Shown: positions 18,051-27,300, counted from the stretch's first letter. The stretch: 64,000 nt of DNA from Clostridiales bacterium (GCA_012719035.1 JAAYBD010000030.1:86742-150741); one strand, 5' to 3'. Made by a program: numbers and translations. The notes: generated by a model from the sequence alone, not told the origin.

Positions 18051-18518
18051 TTACAGCTTGAGTATTCTGCAAAGTATCTCACCGCTGTCACTGATCGTCA
18101 CTTCGGCAAAGCTTGCCGAAGGGGAGTATCCGCAGGTACCGGGATTCAAAATGTTTAGCTTCCCAACCTTAAAATAATCGGCAATGTGGGTGTGACCGTA
18201 CATAACTATATCTGCTTCAAGCCCGATTGCCCGCTCAATCAGAGAAGAAAGGTTCCTCTTTACGCCGAAAAGATGACCGTGTGTAATCAGTATTTTTACT
18301 TTACCGATATCGAACAGTTCAATTTCCGGTAAAGCGGAATTAAAGTCGCAGTTTCCCTTAACCGCTTTGAGAGGTGTTTGAGGAAACTGATCTTTTATCC
18401 TGTCAACATCGGTGCCTCCATCCCCAAGATGTATTATCATGTCGGGCGAATGGTGTTTGACAGCGCGGAGCATAGCATCAGGTCTTCCATGGGAATCGGA
18501 AAAAACCGCAAGCTTCAA
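18051..18518 (-). CDS. Metallophosphoesterase, YfcE/MJ0936 family
   Basis: A 155-residue calcineurin-like phosphodiesterase. Metal ligands appear in order: SDSHGRP (residues 7-13), HLGDGGTD, KGNCDF, ITHGHLFG and YGHTHIADY. The length matches the small YfcE-type enzymes, which hydrolyse phosphodiesters in vitro; the natural substrate is unknown. It is a single gene between two terminator-like regions. Confidence 0.9.
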   Translation of the reverse strand: MKLAVFSDSHGRPDAMLRAVKHHSPDMIIHLGDGGTDVDRIKDQFPQTPLKAVKGNCDFNSALPEIELFDIGKVKILITHGHLFGVKRNLSSLIERAIGLEADIVMYGHTHIADYFKVGKLNILNPGTCGYSPSASFAEVTISDSGEILCRILKL

Positions 18519-18642
18519 AATAAAAATCTCCTTATATCGAAAATATATGGTGTATTTTTAAAAATTTGAATGTTTGCTTAAAAGTAACCACATTGGAATA
18601 TTTGAATATACTGAACTGAAAGAGGTTTTCGGAGGTGTTGTG

Positions 18643-18885
18643 ATGAACGAATTTGAAAAAATAAGCAAGGAACTGCTCAAGGGCGGCAAGGCAAATGATG
18701 TGAAAAATGTCGTAAACTCGGCGGAGGGTAAAAAAATAGGAAAAATGGTAGATGGAAATGCCCTTAAAAAAGCTGTTGCCGAGGGAGACAATGACACCGT
18801 TAATAAAATAGTCAATCAGTTTTTATCTACGAATGAAGGAAAAGCTTTGGCAAAAAAAATAAGTGAGAGTTTTGGGAAAAAATAA
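18643..18885 (+). CDS. Small protein of unknown function (80 aa), first of three
   Basis: Not recognised. An 80-residue, highly charged, alpha-helical protein starting MNEFEKISKELLKGG and ending in GKALAKKISESFGKK, with no membrane segment. GGAGGTG lies 5 nt before ATG 18643. It heads a compact cluster with genes at 18904 and 19326 (gaps 18 and 2 bp), so the three are probably one operon acting together. Confidence 0.7.
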   Translation: MNEFEKISKELLKGGKANDVKNVVNSAEGKKIGKMVDGNALKKAVAEGDNDTVNKIVNQFLSTNEGKALAKKISESFGKK

Positions 18886-18903
18886 TGACGGGGGGCTGAC
18901 GAC

Positions 18904-19323
18904 GTGAACGAGATGGAGGGAATGATCAATAAGCTGCTATCAAATCCGGATGATATGAAAAAAATCATGGATATGGCAGGACAAATTATGGGTACGGACA
19001 GCAGCGCTCCCTCCGGTGCGTCAGAAAGTGGAGAGCAGCAGGCTGAGCCGTCACATGATGATATACCGTCGCTTGACAATATGCTGTCAGGACTTGACAG
19101 CATTCCGGGCGGCTTGACCTCGGTAGTACAAAAGCTGATGGGAAGTCCCGCGGCTAAAACGCTGATGAGCGGAGCTTTAAATACAAAAAATGATAAACAG
19201 GAACTGCTCATGGCTTTGAAGCCTTGGCTTTCGGAGAAAAGAAAGCATAAACTTGAAAAGGCAATAATGTTTGCTAAAGTTATGCGTTTTGCGGGGGCTG
19301 CAGCTTTAAAAAGGGGAGGATAA
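18904..19323 (+). CDS. Protein of unknown function (139 aa), second of three
   Basis: Not recognised. It begins with GTG 18904, with GGGGGG 8 nt upstream. The N-terminal helix NEMEGMINKLLSNPDDMKKIMDMAGQ is followed by a Ser/Gly/Asp-rich low-complexity stretch and a C-terminal basic helix (LSEKRKHKLEKAIMFAKVMRF). The end of the coding region runs straight into the Shine-Dalgarno of the next gene (GGGGAGGA). Confidence 0.7.
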   Translation: MNEMEGMINKLLSNPDDMKKIMDMAGQIMGTDSSAPSGASESGEQQAEPSHDDIPSLDNMLSGLDSIPGGLTSVVQKLMGSPAAKTLMSGALNTKNDKQELLMALKPWLSEKRKHKLEKAIMFAKVMRFAGAAALKRGG

Positions 19324-19325
19324 GA

Positions 19326-19607
19326 ATGAAGAGATATAATGGCAATACCGGCAGGGTCGAAAGAATACCTGAACCCGAGCCGTTAATGTCTGTGTCGTCT
19401 CCGGCTAACAGCAGCGGTGTCGCAAATTATGCAAAACCGCCGAGTCAGTCGGGTATTTTCGGCGGACTCGGCGGTTTGCTCTCAAAGTTCAGTATATCCT
19501 CCCTCGAAATTGAAGACCTGATTTTAATCGCGGTTTTATATCTTCTGTATAGAGAGAGCGGGGACATAGAATTTTTGCTGATAGCGGGAGCTATGCTTTT
19601 CCTTTAG
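19326..19607 (+). CDS. Small membrane protein of unknown function (93 aa), third of three
   Basis: Not recognised. The first half is Pro/Gly/Ser-rich; residues about 60-93 contain two short hydrophobic stretches (DLILIAVLYLLY and FLLIAGAMLFL) separated by an acidic turn, so it is probably membrane-bound at its C-terminus. It starts 2 bp after the previous stop. Its 3' end overlaps the convergent gene by 17 bp, with no room for a terminator between them. Confidence 0.7.
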   Translation: MKRYNGNTGRVERIPEPEPLMSVSSPANSSGVANYAKPPSQSGIFGGLGGLLSKFSISSLEIEDLILIAVLYLLYRESGDIEFLLIAGAMLFL

Positions 19608-20322
19608 AAGGTACTGCAAAAAAATCGTCCTGTGGTGTAGAAAGCTCCGTTGACACAGACTCCATCGTGTTGGCAAGCTTTTCACCATAATATCTGTTTG
19701 ATGATACAAGCAGTCCCGAATCTACAGAAACGTAGATTTGGTTTACATAATTTTGGTCAATGCTTTTATATTCAACAAAAATGCACTGCTGCTCGTTCTT
19801 TTCAAAATAGCCTGCGTCAAGGATGTTTTCAACGGGAACGGACAGAACATCTTCATATGTGACAAGCCTTGAAAACATATCTATTTCTTTGCTCAGATTA
19901 TTTTCCGACAGCTTTGAATGTAAAACAGAGGAAGAATCGTCATACCAGATATAAAGATCATTTTCGATGATGAGGATGTTCTTGACGGTATTTTGTTCCG
20001 AATAGCTCATCCTAATATTATTGCCTTTTTTCCAAAGGCTAAAGTCGGACTCGCTCTCGCCGCCATCCCAATATGTTTTTATTTTATAGGTGCGGGAAAA
20101 GCTATCGGCCCGTTTCAAAATTGACAGGGCAGATTGTACTGTTTCGCGGTTTACCTCAGCGCGGATTATACTGTCTTCGCCGGTGTTTTCGCCATTTTCC
20201 CCGACAGGCGAGGGCATGACAATGGTATGTGAAATATTGGTAGGACCGTAAATCTTTATTATTACGGCGACCGCCATTATAACAACAGCCGAAATGATAC
20301 CGAAAATAACCCTCTTATTCAT
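19591..20322 (-). CDS. Membrane-anchored exported protein of unknown function
   Basis: A 243-residue protein with an N-terminal signal anchor (residues 5-24) and a soluble outside domain. Alternating beta-strand-like stretches (TYWDGGESESDF, ILIIENDLYIWYDD) faintly resemble the LolA/outer-membrane-lipoprotein-sorting fold, but I cannot assign it. The start codon overlaps the stop of wecB (ATGA, 20319-20322), so it is coupled to tagO-wecB and may act in the same envelope pathway. Confidence 0.65.
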   Translation of the reverse strand: MNKRVIFGIISAVVIMAVAVIIKIYGPTNISHTIVMPSPVGENGENTGEDSIIRAEVNRETVQSALSILKRADSFSRTYKIKTYWDGGESESDFSLWKKGNNIRMSYSEQNTVKNILIIENDLYIWYDDSSSVLHSKLSENNLSKEIDMFSRLVTYEDVLSVPVENILDAGYFEKNEQQCIFVEYKSIDQNYVNQIYVSVDSGLLVSSNRYYGEKLANTMESVSTELSTPQDDFFAVPSKGKA

Positions 20323-21464
20323 GGATGAAAATCCTCCGGGCGCCTATTGCTTACACCAAAACTGAAAAGTATGGCTTCCGAAATTCTGGAGCAGGCACGT
20401 CCGTCACCGTATGGGTTTACTGCCTTTGCCATGCGGTCATACATGGAATTGTCTGTAAGAAGTTTATAAGCCAGCTTATAAACCTGATCTTCATCAACAC
20501 CGGCAAGCTGAACTGTACCCGCTTGGACCGCCTCCGGACGCTCAGTTTCACGTCTTAAAACCAGAACGGGTTTGCCGAGGGCAGGAGCCTCCTCCTGCAG
20601 TCCGCCGCTGTCCGTCATCACAAAAAAGCTTTTTGACATCAGACGATGCATTTCCATGGCATCTAACGGCTCTATGAGACAGATGTTTGAAACGCTTCCG
20701 AGGTGTTTTTGAGCGGTTTCGCTCACATAAGGGCTGAGATGTACGGGATAGACAAACAAAACGTCGTTAAAAGTTTCCGCAAGGCGCTTTACGGTGCGAA
20801 AAATGCCTTCCATAGGTTCACCGTAGTTTTCGCGGCGGTGACATGTCATCGTTATCACGCGATGCGAGTCAAAATCAATATTTTTAAGAACGGGATTTGA
20901 AAATGTGCCATCACCGACAGTATATTTCATGGCGTCTATAACTGTGTTTCCGGTTATGAAAACATTGTCAGTGGTATTCTCGTTTTTTAAATTTTGCGCG
21001 TTTTGCGCTGTGGGGGCAAAATGATATTCGGCAAGTCTCCCGATCATACATCGGTTCATTTCCTCGGGAAAAGGCGAATACCGGTCAAAGGTGCGGAGAC
21101 CTGCTTCTACGTGACCGACCGGTATACGCTCGTAAAATGCGCACAGAGCGCCTGCAAAGGCGGTTGTCGTGTCACCATGGACGAGCACAAGGTCAGGCAC
21201 TTCTTTCCGCAGAACGCCGCCCAGAGCGTCCAGAACGCGGCTTGTGATGTCTGAAAGGGTCTGTCCGGACTGCATGATGTCAAGGTCATAGTCGGGGACT
21301 ATGGAAAAGCAGCTCAAAACGCCGTCCAGCATCTCGCGGTGCTGGGCGGTCACGCAGACGATACACTCAAATTCAGGACGGCTTTTAAGCTCCAGAACCA
21401 GAGGAGCCATTTTTATTGCCTCCGGTCTTGTGCCAAAAACCAACATTACTTTAATGGGTTTCAT
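20319..21464 (-). CDS. wecB: UDP-N-acetylglucosamine 2-epimerase (non-hydrolysing)
   Basis: A 381-residue cytosolic enzyme that interconverts UDP-GlcNAc and UDP-ManNAc for wall polysaccharide synthesis (also called MnaA). The opening VMLVFGTRPEAIKMAPL, HGDTTTAFAGAL, HVEAGLRTFDRYSPFPEE and TDSGGLQEEAPALGKPVLVLR are family hallmarks. The start is ATG 21462-21464, with GGAGG 6 nt upstream; the longer open frame runs into the tagO gene. It overlaps tagO by 14 bp. Confidence 0.96.
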   Translation of the reverse strand: MKPIKVMLVFGTRPEAIKMAPLVLELKSRPEFECIVCVTAQHREMLDGVLSCFSIVPDYDLDIMQSGQTLSDITSRVLDALGGVLRKEVPDLVLVHGDTTTAFAGALCAFYERIPVGHVEAGLRTFDRYSPFPEEMNRCMIGRLAEYHFAPTAQNAQNLKNENTTDNVFITGNTVIDAMKYTVGDGTFSNPVLKNIDFDSHRVITMTCHRRENYGEPMEGIFRTVKRLAETFNDVLFVYPVHLSPYVSETAQKHLGSVSNICLIEPLDAMEMHRLMSKSFFVMTDSGGLQEEAPALGKPVLVLRRETERPEAVQAGTVQLAGVDEDQVYKLAYKLLTDNSMYDRMAKAVNPYGDGRACSRISEAILFSFGVSNRRPEDFHP

Positions 21465-22644
21465 TCTTATCCTCCAAGCACCCTGCGTTATCGGATATTT
21501 CTTGGGTCGCGGCATCAGGCGCCGCGTCCGGTGCAGCTTTGCTGTCAGGGGAGATTTCCGTACCGCTTTTGGTGATAGATGAAGTGTTTTCTTCTGTTCC
21601 GGTCTTGTGAAGCTTTCCGTATACAAAAGCCCATAAAAAAGCGCACAAGCAAAAGCCCAAAATAAGTATGAGAGCCTTAATCTCGCCGCTTGTCGTGATA
21701 ACGACGGCAGCCAGACCCAGAATTCCGCTTATTGAGTATAAAACAGCAACTGCCTGCTTCTGATTGAGACCCATGTCAATAAGACGGTGGTGGAAGTGTC
21801 CTCTGTCCGGATGCATGGGGCTTTGACCTTTTAGCAAACGGCGGAAGAACGCAAAAACAGTATCAAACAGAGGTACGGCAATAGCAAGGAAAGGTACGGC
21901 AAAGGATACGACGGCATAAAACTTAAACAGTCCTAATATAGACATAGTCGCAAGCACATATCCCAAAAGAAGCGAGCCTGTATCGCCCATAAAAATCTTT
22001 GCGGGATTTAGGTTGTAGGGCATGAATCCTATGCACGCGCCGACAAGAGCGGCGAGGACGATTGCCACGCTGCTGTCCGAAACCATAAGTGCTATGACAA
22101 GCATAGTGAGACTGCTGATTGCCGAAACACCGACAGCAAGACCGTCAAGCCCGTCAATGAGGTTGACGGAGTTTGTTATACCGACAATCCAGATGATTGT
22201 TATAGGAATGGAAAAAACACCCAAAGTCAAATATTCCGTCGCGCTCCAGACAGCAGGATTTGCCAATATCTCGATTTTAACGCCATGCAGAACGGCAACA
22301 GATGCCGCGAGTATTTGAAAAGCGAGCTTTATCCATGCGTTCAGCGAAATCACGTCATCGACAGCGCCGGTTGCAACGATGATAACGCAGCCGAGCAGGA
22401 TTCCCTGAAGCTGGCGGTCAATATCGACAAAGAGAAGAACGCTTAAAAGAAAGCCGAGAAAAATCGCAAGCCCGCCCATACGGGGAATGGGGTGATCGTG
22501 GATACGTCTTGCCTCCCCGGGAACATCCATAGCCCCGACTTTCTGCGCGAAAGCCTTGACAATAGGCGTTGCGGCGAAGCTTATGATAAACCCGACCGCA
22601 ATTGTCAGCAATATTCTTATTGTAAGCTCTGAGGTTGTGAGCAT
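21451..22644 (-). CDS. Undecaprenyl-phosphate N-acetylglucosaminyl 1-phosphate transferase (TagO/WecA type)
   Basis: A 397-residue integral membrane enzyme that starts wall polymer synthesis by linking GlcNAc-1-phosphate to undecaprenyl phosphate. About ten membrane helices; IHDHPIPRMGGLAIFLGF, TGAVDDVISL (catalytic Asp pair), NLIDGLDGLAVG, FMGDTGSLLLGYVLA and HRLIDMGLNQKQAV are characteristic. The C-terminal 50 residues are a hydrophilic, Ser/Thr/Ala-rich cytoplasmic tail, longer than usual. It is first in a tagO-wecB-membrane-protein operon; tagA lies at 56.6 kb. Confidence 0.93.
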   Translation of the reverse strand: MLTTSELTIRILLTIAVGFIISFAATPIVKAFAQKVGAMDVPGEARRIHDHPIPRMGGLAIFLGFLLSVLLFVDIDRQLQGILLGCVIIVATGAVDDVISLNAWIKLAFQILAASVAVLHGVKIEILANPAVWSATEYLTLGVFSIPITIIWIVGITNSVNLIDGLDGLAVGVSAISSLTMLVIALMVSDSSVAIVLAALVGACIGFMPYNLNPAKIFMGDTGSLLLGYVLATMSILGLFKFYAVVSFAVPFLAIAVPLFDTVFAFFRRLLKGQSPMHPDRGHFHHRLIDMGLNQKQAVAVLYSISGILGLAAVVITTSGEIKALILILGFCLCAFLWAFVYGKLHKTGTEENTSSITKSGTEISPDSKAAPDAAPDAATQEISDNAGCLEDKNETH

Positions 22645-22710
22645 AATAAAACTGTCCTTTCACTGCGCGGAAACCGAGCAATTAAAGTATTATTTTCTGA
22701 GAAGAAAAGG

Positions 22711-23721
22711 TTATCTTTCTATAAAGCCTACCTTTTTATACACCTTTCTCAGTGTCTTGTTTGCGGTATAGGCAGCTTTTTCGGCGCCTTGCTTGTAAAT
22801 ACCTTCAAGATATGATTTATCCGCAATAAGACGCTCAGCCTCCTCGCGAATCGGGCGCAGAAGCTCTACAACGGCTTCTCCGACCTTGGTTTTAAATTCG
22901 CCGTAGCCCTTGCCGCAGAATTCCTTTTCGATATCTTCAAAGTTTTCTCCCGTTGCTACGGAGTAGACCTGCATAAGGTTTGAAACGCCGGGTTTAGATT
23001 TAGGGTCACAGTGTACACAGGTATCACTGTCCGTTACTGCGCGCTTGAAACAGCGCATGATTTCATCCGGCTGCTGCATAATATAGATGCATCCGCCGGG
23101 GTCTTTATCTGATTTCGACATTTTGCTTTCCGGCGATGTGAGACTCATGATGCGCGCGCCGACCTTGGGGATATATGGCTCCGGCATTTTGAAGACATCA
23201 CCGTAGATTCCGTTGAAGCGTGTCGCGATATCGCGGCAGATTTCAACATGCTGCTTCTGATCCTCGCCGACAGGCACGAGGTCCGTTTGATAAAGCAAAA
23301 TGTCCGCTGCCATAAGCGCCGGATATGTGAAAAGTCCTGCGTTGATATTATCGGAGTTTTTGGCGCTTTTGTCCTTAAACTGCGTCATGCGCGAAAGCTC
23401 GCCAAACATGGTGTAGCAGTTTAATACCCATGCAAGTTCAGCGTGTGCGGGAACATGGCTTTGAACGAAGATTGTATTTTTTTGGGGATCAAGACCGCAG
23501 GCTATATACTGCGCGAGCTGGGCAATGGTACGGCGGCGCAGTTCCGCCGGATTTTGGCGTACCGTTATCGCATGCATATCTACTATACAGTAATAGCAGT
23601 TATAGCCATCGCAAAGCTCCACCCAGTTTTTAATGGCTCCGAGGTATGAGCCTAAGGTCAGGTCGCCGGAGGGCTGTATACCGCTGAATATCGTTTTTTT
23701 TACAAGTGCTTTTTCATCCAT
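22711..23721 (-). CDS. trpS: Tryptophanyl-tRNA synthetase
   Basis: A 336-residue class I synthetase. The HIGH-like signature is in GIQPSGDLTLGSYLGA (about residues 14-29), DMHAITVRQNP follows, and KMSKS occurs as SKMSKSDKDPGG (about 199). AAGGTAAG lies before ATG 23721. It is 22 bp downstream of an aminotransferase on the same strand, so no separate T-box leader fits between them. The length agrees with bacterial TrpS. Confidence 0.97.
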   Translation of the reverse strand: MDEKALVKKTIFSGIQPSGDLTLGSYLGAIKNWVELCDGYNCYYCIVDMHAITVRQNPAELRRRTIAQLAQYIACGLDPQKNTIFVQSHVPAHAELAWVLNCYTMFGELSRMTQFKDKSAKNSDNINAGLFTYPALMAADILLYQTDLVPVGEDQKQHVEICRDIATRFNGIYGDVFKMPEPYIPKVGARIMSLTSPESKMSKSDKDPGGCIYIMQQPDEIMRCFKRAVTDSDTCVHCDPKSKPGVSNLMQVYSVATGENFEDIEKEFCGKGYGEFKTKVGEAVVELLRPIREEAERLIADKSYLEGIYKQGAEKAAYTANKTLRKVYKKVGFIER

Positions 23722-23743
23722 TTTATCTTACCTTCATTATCAA

Positions 23744-24937
23744 TTATAGTCCAAGCTCTTTTGCCAGTTTTACAAAACCCGGAATTGAACCTTCTATTGT
23801 TTTCGGACTGACGCAATAGGCGATTCTGACATAGCCGGGGCAGGCAAATGAAGAGCCGGGAACAACGAGAATGTTGTATTTTTTTGCAAGATTGCAAAAC
23901 TCTTTGTCATCACAGGGAGTTTTGACCCACATATAGAATGCGCCCTGAGGATATGCACATTCAAAGCCCGCTTCTTTCAGACCATTATAGAGCAATTTCC
24001 GGTTCGAGTCATAAGCGTCTATATCTGTTCTCTCGTCAAGGCATTTTGCGACAGCCCGCTGCATAAGGGAGGGGGCGTTAACAAAGCCCAGAACGCGGTT
24101 TGCTATGCAGGCGGCATCGAAGATGAGTGAAAAATCATCTATTTCCGAGGGAATGACAAGATAGCCGATACGCTCTCCGGGAAGTGAAAGAGACTTTGAC
24201 CACGAATAGCCGACTATTGTGTTTTGGTAAAAGCCAGTCAGCCATGGAACCTCCACACCGTCATAGGCAAGCTCTCTGTAAGGTTCGTCCGCGAGTATGA
24301 AAATTGGGTGACCGTATTCCCGCTGTTTTGATTCAAGTACGGCGGCAATGCTCTTTATGGTCTCTGCGGAGTATACGACTCCCGTCGGATTATTCGGGGA
24401 GTTTATGATAAGAGCCTTCGTTTTCGGCGTAATGGCCTTTCGGACAGCCTCTGCATCCGGCTGAAAATCTGCGGTGTTTGCGGGAACAACGACAAGGACA
24501 CCATCGTAATTATTTACGTAGTTGCCGTATTCAAGGAAATATGGCGCCAGAGCAAGAACCTCGTCGCCGGGATTTAAGAGGGTTTTGAGGATTACGTTAA
24601 GACCGCCTGCCGCGCCGACGGTCATAATAATATTGCCCGCGCCGAAGGAAGTTGCAAATCGTTTATTCAATGAAGCGGCGACCGCTTCACGGACATCGGG
24701 GTAACCGGCGTTGGACATATAGCCATGCACCATTGTCGGGGATTCGCTTTCAAGAATGCCGCAAATCGCTTCCTTTATCTTTTCGGGAGCGGGAAAATTT
24801 GGATTTCCAAGGCTGAAATCAAATACGTTTTCCCTGCCGTAAAGAGCCGCAAGCCTGCCGCCTTCTTCAAACATTTCACGCACAGCCGAATTGCGCTGCG
24901 TGAGCCCAAACATTTTTTCTGAAATATGATGTGTCAT
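23744..24937 (-). CDS. Pyridoxal-phosphate aminotransferase, class I/II (AspB-like)
   Basis: A 397-residue fold-type I enzyme. It shows FDFSLGNPNFPAPE near the N-terminus, NSPNNPTGVVYS (about 174), DEPYRELAYD, and the PLP lysine in GYSWSKSLSLPGERIGYL (about residue 232). The closing region has the substrate-carboxylate Arg in YVRIAYCVS. The amino acid substrate cannot be told from sequence. It heads the transcript with trpS from a promoter whose -35 overlaps that of divergent gltX. Confidence 0.88.
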   Translation of the reverse strand: MTHHISEKMFGLTQRNSAVREMFEEGGRLAALYGRENVFDFSLGNPNFPAPEKIKEAICGILESESPTMVHGYMSNAGYPDVREAVAASLNKRFATSFGAGNIIMTVGAAGGLNVILKTLLNPGDEVLALAPYFLEYGNYVNNYDGVLVVVPANTADFQPDAEAVRKAITPKTKALIINSPNNPTGVVYSAETIKSIAAVLESKQREYGHPIFILADEPYRELAYDGVEVPWLTGFYQNTIVGYSWSKSLSLPGERIGYLVIPSEIDDFSLIFDAACIANRVLGFVNAPSLMQRAVAKCLDERTDIDAYDSNRKLLYNGLKEAGFECAYPQGAFYMWVKTPCDDKEFCNLAKKYNILVVPGSSFACPGYVRIAYCVSPKTIEGSIPGFVKLAKELGL

Positions 24938-24980
24938 AATAGTATACCTCTCAGATGATCCGCTAATATTCTAATTTATA

Positions 24981-25010
24981 ATTGTACCACGTTTTATCAC
25001 AGCTTGACAA
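24981..25010 (-). promoter_or_regulatory. Sigma-A-type promoter of the aminotransferase-trpS operon
   Basis: Minus-strand TTGTCA (25005-25010), 18-bp spacer, TACAAT (24981-24986). The -35 overlaps the plus-strand -35 of gltX by 5 bp. Confidence 0.65.
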
Positions 25011-25032
25011 TCCCTGCCATATAAAATATTAT
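25004..25032 (+). promoter_or_regulatory. Sigma-A-type promoter of gltX
   Basis: Perfect TTGACA (25004-25009), 17-bp spacer, TATTAT (25027-25032). The start codon is about 47 nt downstream of the -10. No T-box leader is present in this short space. Confidence 0.75.
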
Positions 25033-25079
25033 ACTTGCATATGTATCATATTTGCGACACAAAGGAGAATATATAGAGT

Positions 25080-26558
25080 ATGGATATGAAATGGTTTGAG
25101 GACATGGAGGCACGCATTCCGCGCGGTGAGGTAAGAACGCGCTTTGCCCCGAGTCCCACAGGATATATGCACGTAGGAAATCTGCGCACTGCTCTTTACA
25201 CATATCTTATAGCGAGAAAGAACAATGGAAAGTTTATCCTTAGGATAGAGGATACAGATCAGGGAAGACTTGTTGAGGGCGCGACCGATGTTATATATAA
25301 AACTCTTGCCGATTGCGGTCTTACTCACGATGAAGGCCCCGATATCGGAGGTCCCGTTGGTCCTTATATACAGACAGAGCGGCGTGAAATTTACGGAAAA
25401 TATGCGGAGCTCCTGCTCGAAAAGGGCGGAGCCTACCGCTGTTTCTGCCAAAAGCCGGAAAATGAAGAGCAAGAAAGCGAAGCCTTTAAAAAGCATGATA
25501 ACCCATGTGCGCATCTCACAAAGGAAGAGTCCGATGCAAGGGCTGCTGCCGGAGAGCCGTTTGTCATCCGTCAGCGCATCCCGCACGAGGGAACAACGAC
25601 CTTTCATGATGAGATTTTCGGCGTTATTACCGTCCCGAACGATACTCTGGACGAAAACGTACTGATAAAGTCAGACGGACTGCCGACCTATAATTTTGCG
25701 AATGTCATCGACGACCATCTTATGGGCATTACCCATGTTGTCAGAGGAAGCGAATATCTCGCCTCCACACCGAAGTACAATCTGCTTTACGAAGCCTTTG
25801 GATGGGAAGTTCCAAAATATGTTCATTGTTCCCCGGTTATGCGCGACCACCATAATAAGATGAGCAAGCGCCACGGCGATCCGAGCTATGAGGATCTCAT
25901 CGCGCAGGGCTATCTTACGGACGCCGTTTTGAATTACGTCGCGCTGCTTGGCTGGAGTCCCGGGGGAGAGCAGGAAATATATTCGCTCAGCGAGCTCTGC
26001 GAGGTTTTTGATACAGCAGGAATATCCAAATCACCTGCCATTTTTGACATTGAAAAGCTGACATACTTCAATTCGGAGTATATAAAGGCGCTCCCGCCGG
26101 AACGCTTTGTGGAACTTTCCGAGCCATATATCCGTCAAAATATAAAGAACCCCGCCATTAATATATCACTTTTCGCGCCTCTGCTGCAGCCGCGTACAGA
26201 CAAGCTTACGGATATTCCCGAAAAAATCGACTTTTTTGATGAGCTTCCGGACTATGGTATAGAACTTTATACCAATAAGAAATCCAAAACAGATGCGGCA
26301 GTATCACTTGAAATGCTGAATAAAGCACTGCCGGTTTTAGAAGCCATCGAAAACTGGAACGAGGAAAATATCCATAGCGCACTTGTTTCCCTTGCTGAAA
26401 CGCTTGGAGTTAAAAATGCTATGCTTATGTGGCCTGTGCGCATATCCGTTGCCGGGAAGACAGTAACACCCGGAGGCGCTATTGAAATCTGCTATATTCT
26501 TGGCAAGGAAGAAACTATCAGACGTATGAGGGTCGGAATCGAAAAACTCAGCAGTTGA
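25080..26558 (+). CDS. gltX: Glutamyl-tRNA synthetase
   Basis: A 492-residue class I synthetase. The HIGH-type signature is RFAPSPTGYMHVGNLRTAL (about residues 21-39), RIEDTDQGR follows, and KMSKR occurs as NKMSKRHGDPS (about 260). The C-terminal anticodon-binding domain is of normal size. ATG 25080 is preceded by AAAGGAG at slightly long spacing; an ATG two codons later is an alternative. A lipoprotein gene follows after 34 bp. Confidence 0.96.
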   Translation: MDMKWFEDMEARIPRGEVRTRFAPSPTGYMHVGNLRTALYTYLIARKNNGKFILRIEDTDQGRLVEGATDVIYKTLADCGLTHDEGPDIGGPVGPYIQTERREIYGKYAELLLEKGGAYRCFCQKPENEEQESEAFKKHDNPCAHLTKEESDARAAAGEPFVIRQRIPHEGTTTFHDEIFGVITVPNDTLDENVLIKSDGLPTYNFANVIDDHLMGITHVVRGSEYLASTPKYNLLYEAFGWEVPKYVHCSPVMRDHHNKMSKRHGDPSYEDLIAQGYLTDAVLNYVALLGWSPGGEQEIYSLSELCEVFDTAGISKSPAIFDIEKLTYFNSEYIKALPPERFVELSEPYIRQNIKNPAINISLFAPLLQPRTDKLTDIPEKIDFFDELPDYGIELYTNKKSKTDAAVSLEMLNKALPVLEAIENWNEENIHSALVSLAETLGVKNAMLMWPVRISVAGKTVTPGGAIEICYILGKEETIRRMRVGIEKLSS

Positions 26559-26592
26559 GTCCGGCCGTAAAACCATTTTACAGGAGGACGAC

Positions 26593-27225
26593 ATGAAAAA
26601 TCTGAAAATATTAATGCTTACAGCCGCCATACTTTGCTCAGCCATACTTTCGGGCTGTGCAAAGAAACAGGAACCTGATATTACATCACCTACGCCCGAT
26701 ACCAAGGAAAGTCCCGCTGTATCTGAGACTCCTGAAGTATCCAATGAACCTGTCAAGGACTTTGTCATCAATGTTGAGGGCATGGAAGAAACGGTTTCTA
26801 TGGAGCTGAAAGAATTTGATTTTTCCGCTTTAAATGGACCGAAAGTCAGTATCTATATTGATATGGAGAGATATCAGCTCGGCGAATTTGAGGGATATCA
26901 GATAGTTGTTCCCGTAGACAGCGGTGAAAATCCCATTGCTGATATGCAGATAGGCTTCCGGGCCGATAAGACGGTGGATGAGCTTGCACCCGATTTTCTC
27001 AGCGAAAGCTATGCCAACGAGTCTATTACCGATAACGGTGATGTAAAGCTTGATTCATATACGGCAAGAAACCTTGTCGGCAAAGGCGAAGGCACGCTGT
27101 GGAACGCTTACCTGATCCAGACGGATAACGGGGTTCTTGAGATTACAATCCGCACTGAGACAGAGGCAACGGAAGGACACGGAGCAAGACTTTTTGCCAG
27201 TGCAAAGACAATTAATATAAAATAA
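26593..27225 (+). CDS. Lipoprotein of unknown function (210 aa)
   Basis: A lipoprotein signal peptide with lipobox LSGC (Cys at about residue 22) is followed by a Thr/Pro/Glu-rich linker (to about residue 60) and a compact alpha/beta domain of about 150 residues. It should be lipid-anchored on the outside of the membrane. I do not recognise the domain. AGGAGG is 6 nt before ATG 26593. It lies 34 bp after gltX and ends at a strong hairpin, so it is probably read through from gltX. Confidence 0.75.
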   Translation: MKNLKILMLTAAILCSAILSGCAKKQEPDITSPTPDTKESPAVSETPEVSNEPVKDFVINVEGMEETVSMELKEFDFSALNGPKVSIYIDMERYQLGEFEGYQIVVPVDSGENPIADMQIGFRADKTVDELAPDFLSESYANESITDNGDVKLDSYTARNLVGKGEGTLWNAYLIQTDNGVLEITIRTETEATEGHGARLFASAKTINIK

Positions 27226-27255
27226 ACCAATCATACAATAAATTGACACAATTAA

Positions 27256-27297
27256 AAACACCTCTTTTGTGACAGAATAACCACAAAAGGGGTGTTT
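27256..27297 (+). terminator. 16-bp hairpin after the lipoprotein gene
   Basis: A 16-nt arm at 27256-27271 pairs with 27282-27297 with one G-U. The tail is only moderately T-rich (TTTATCTTTG). It is a likely terminator between gltX-lipoprotein and ypeB. Confidence 0.7.
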
Positions 27298-27300
27298 ATC

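Noticed and set aside
24938..25079. T-box leaders for gltX or the aminotransferase-trpS operon
   Set aside because: No specifier/T-box sequence, and promoter-to-start distances are too short.
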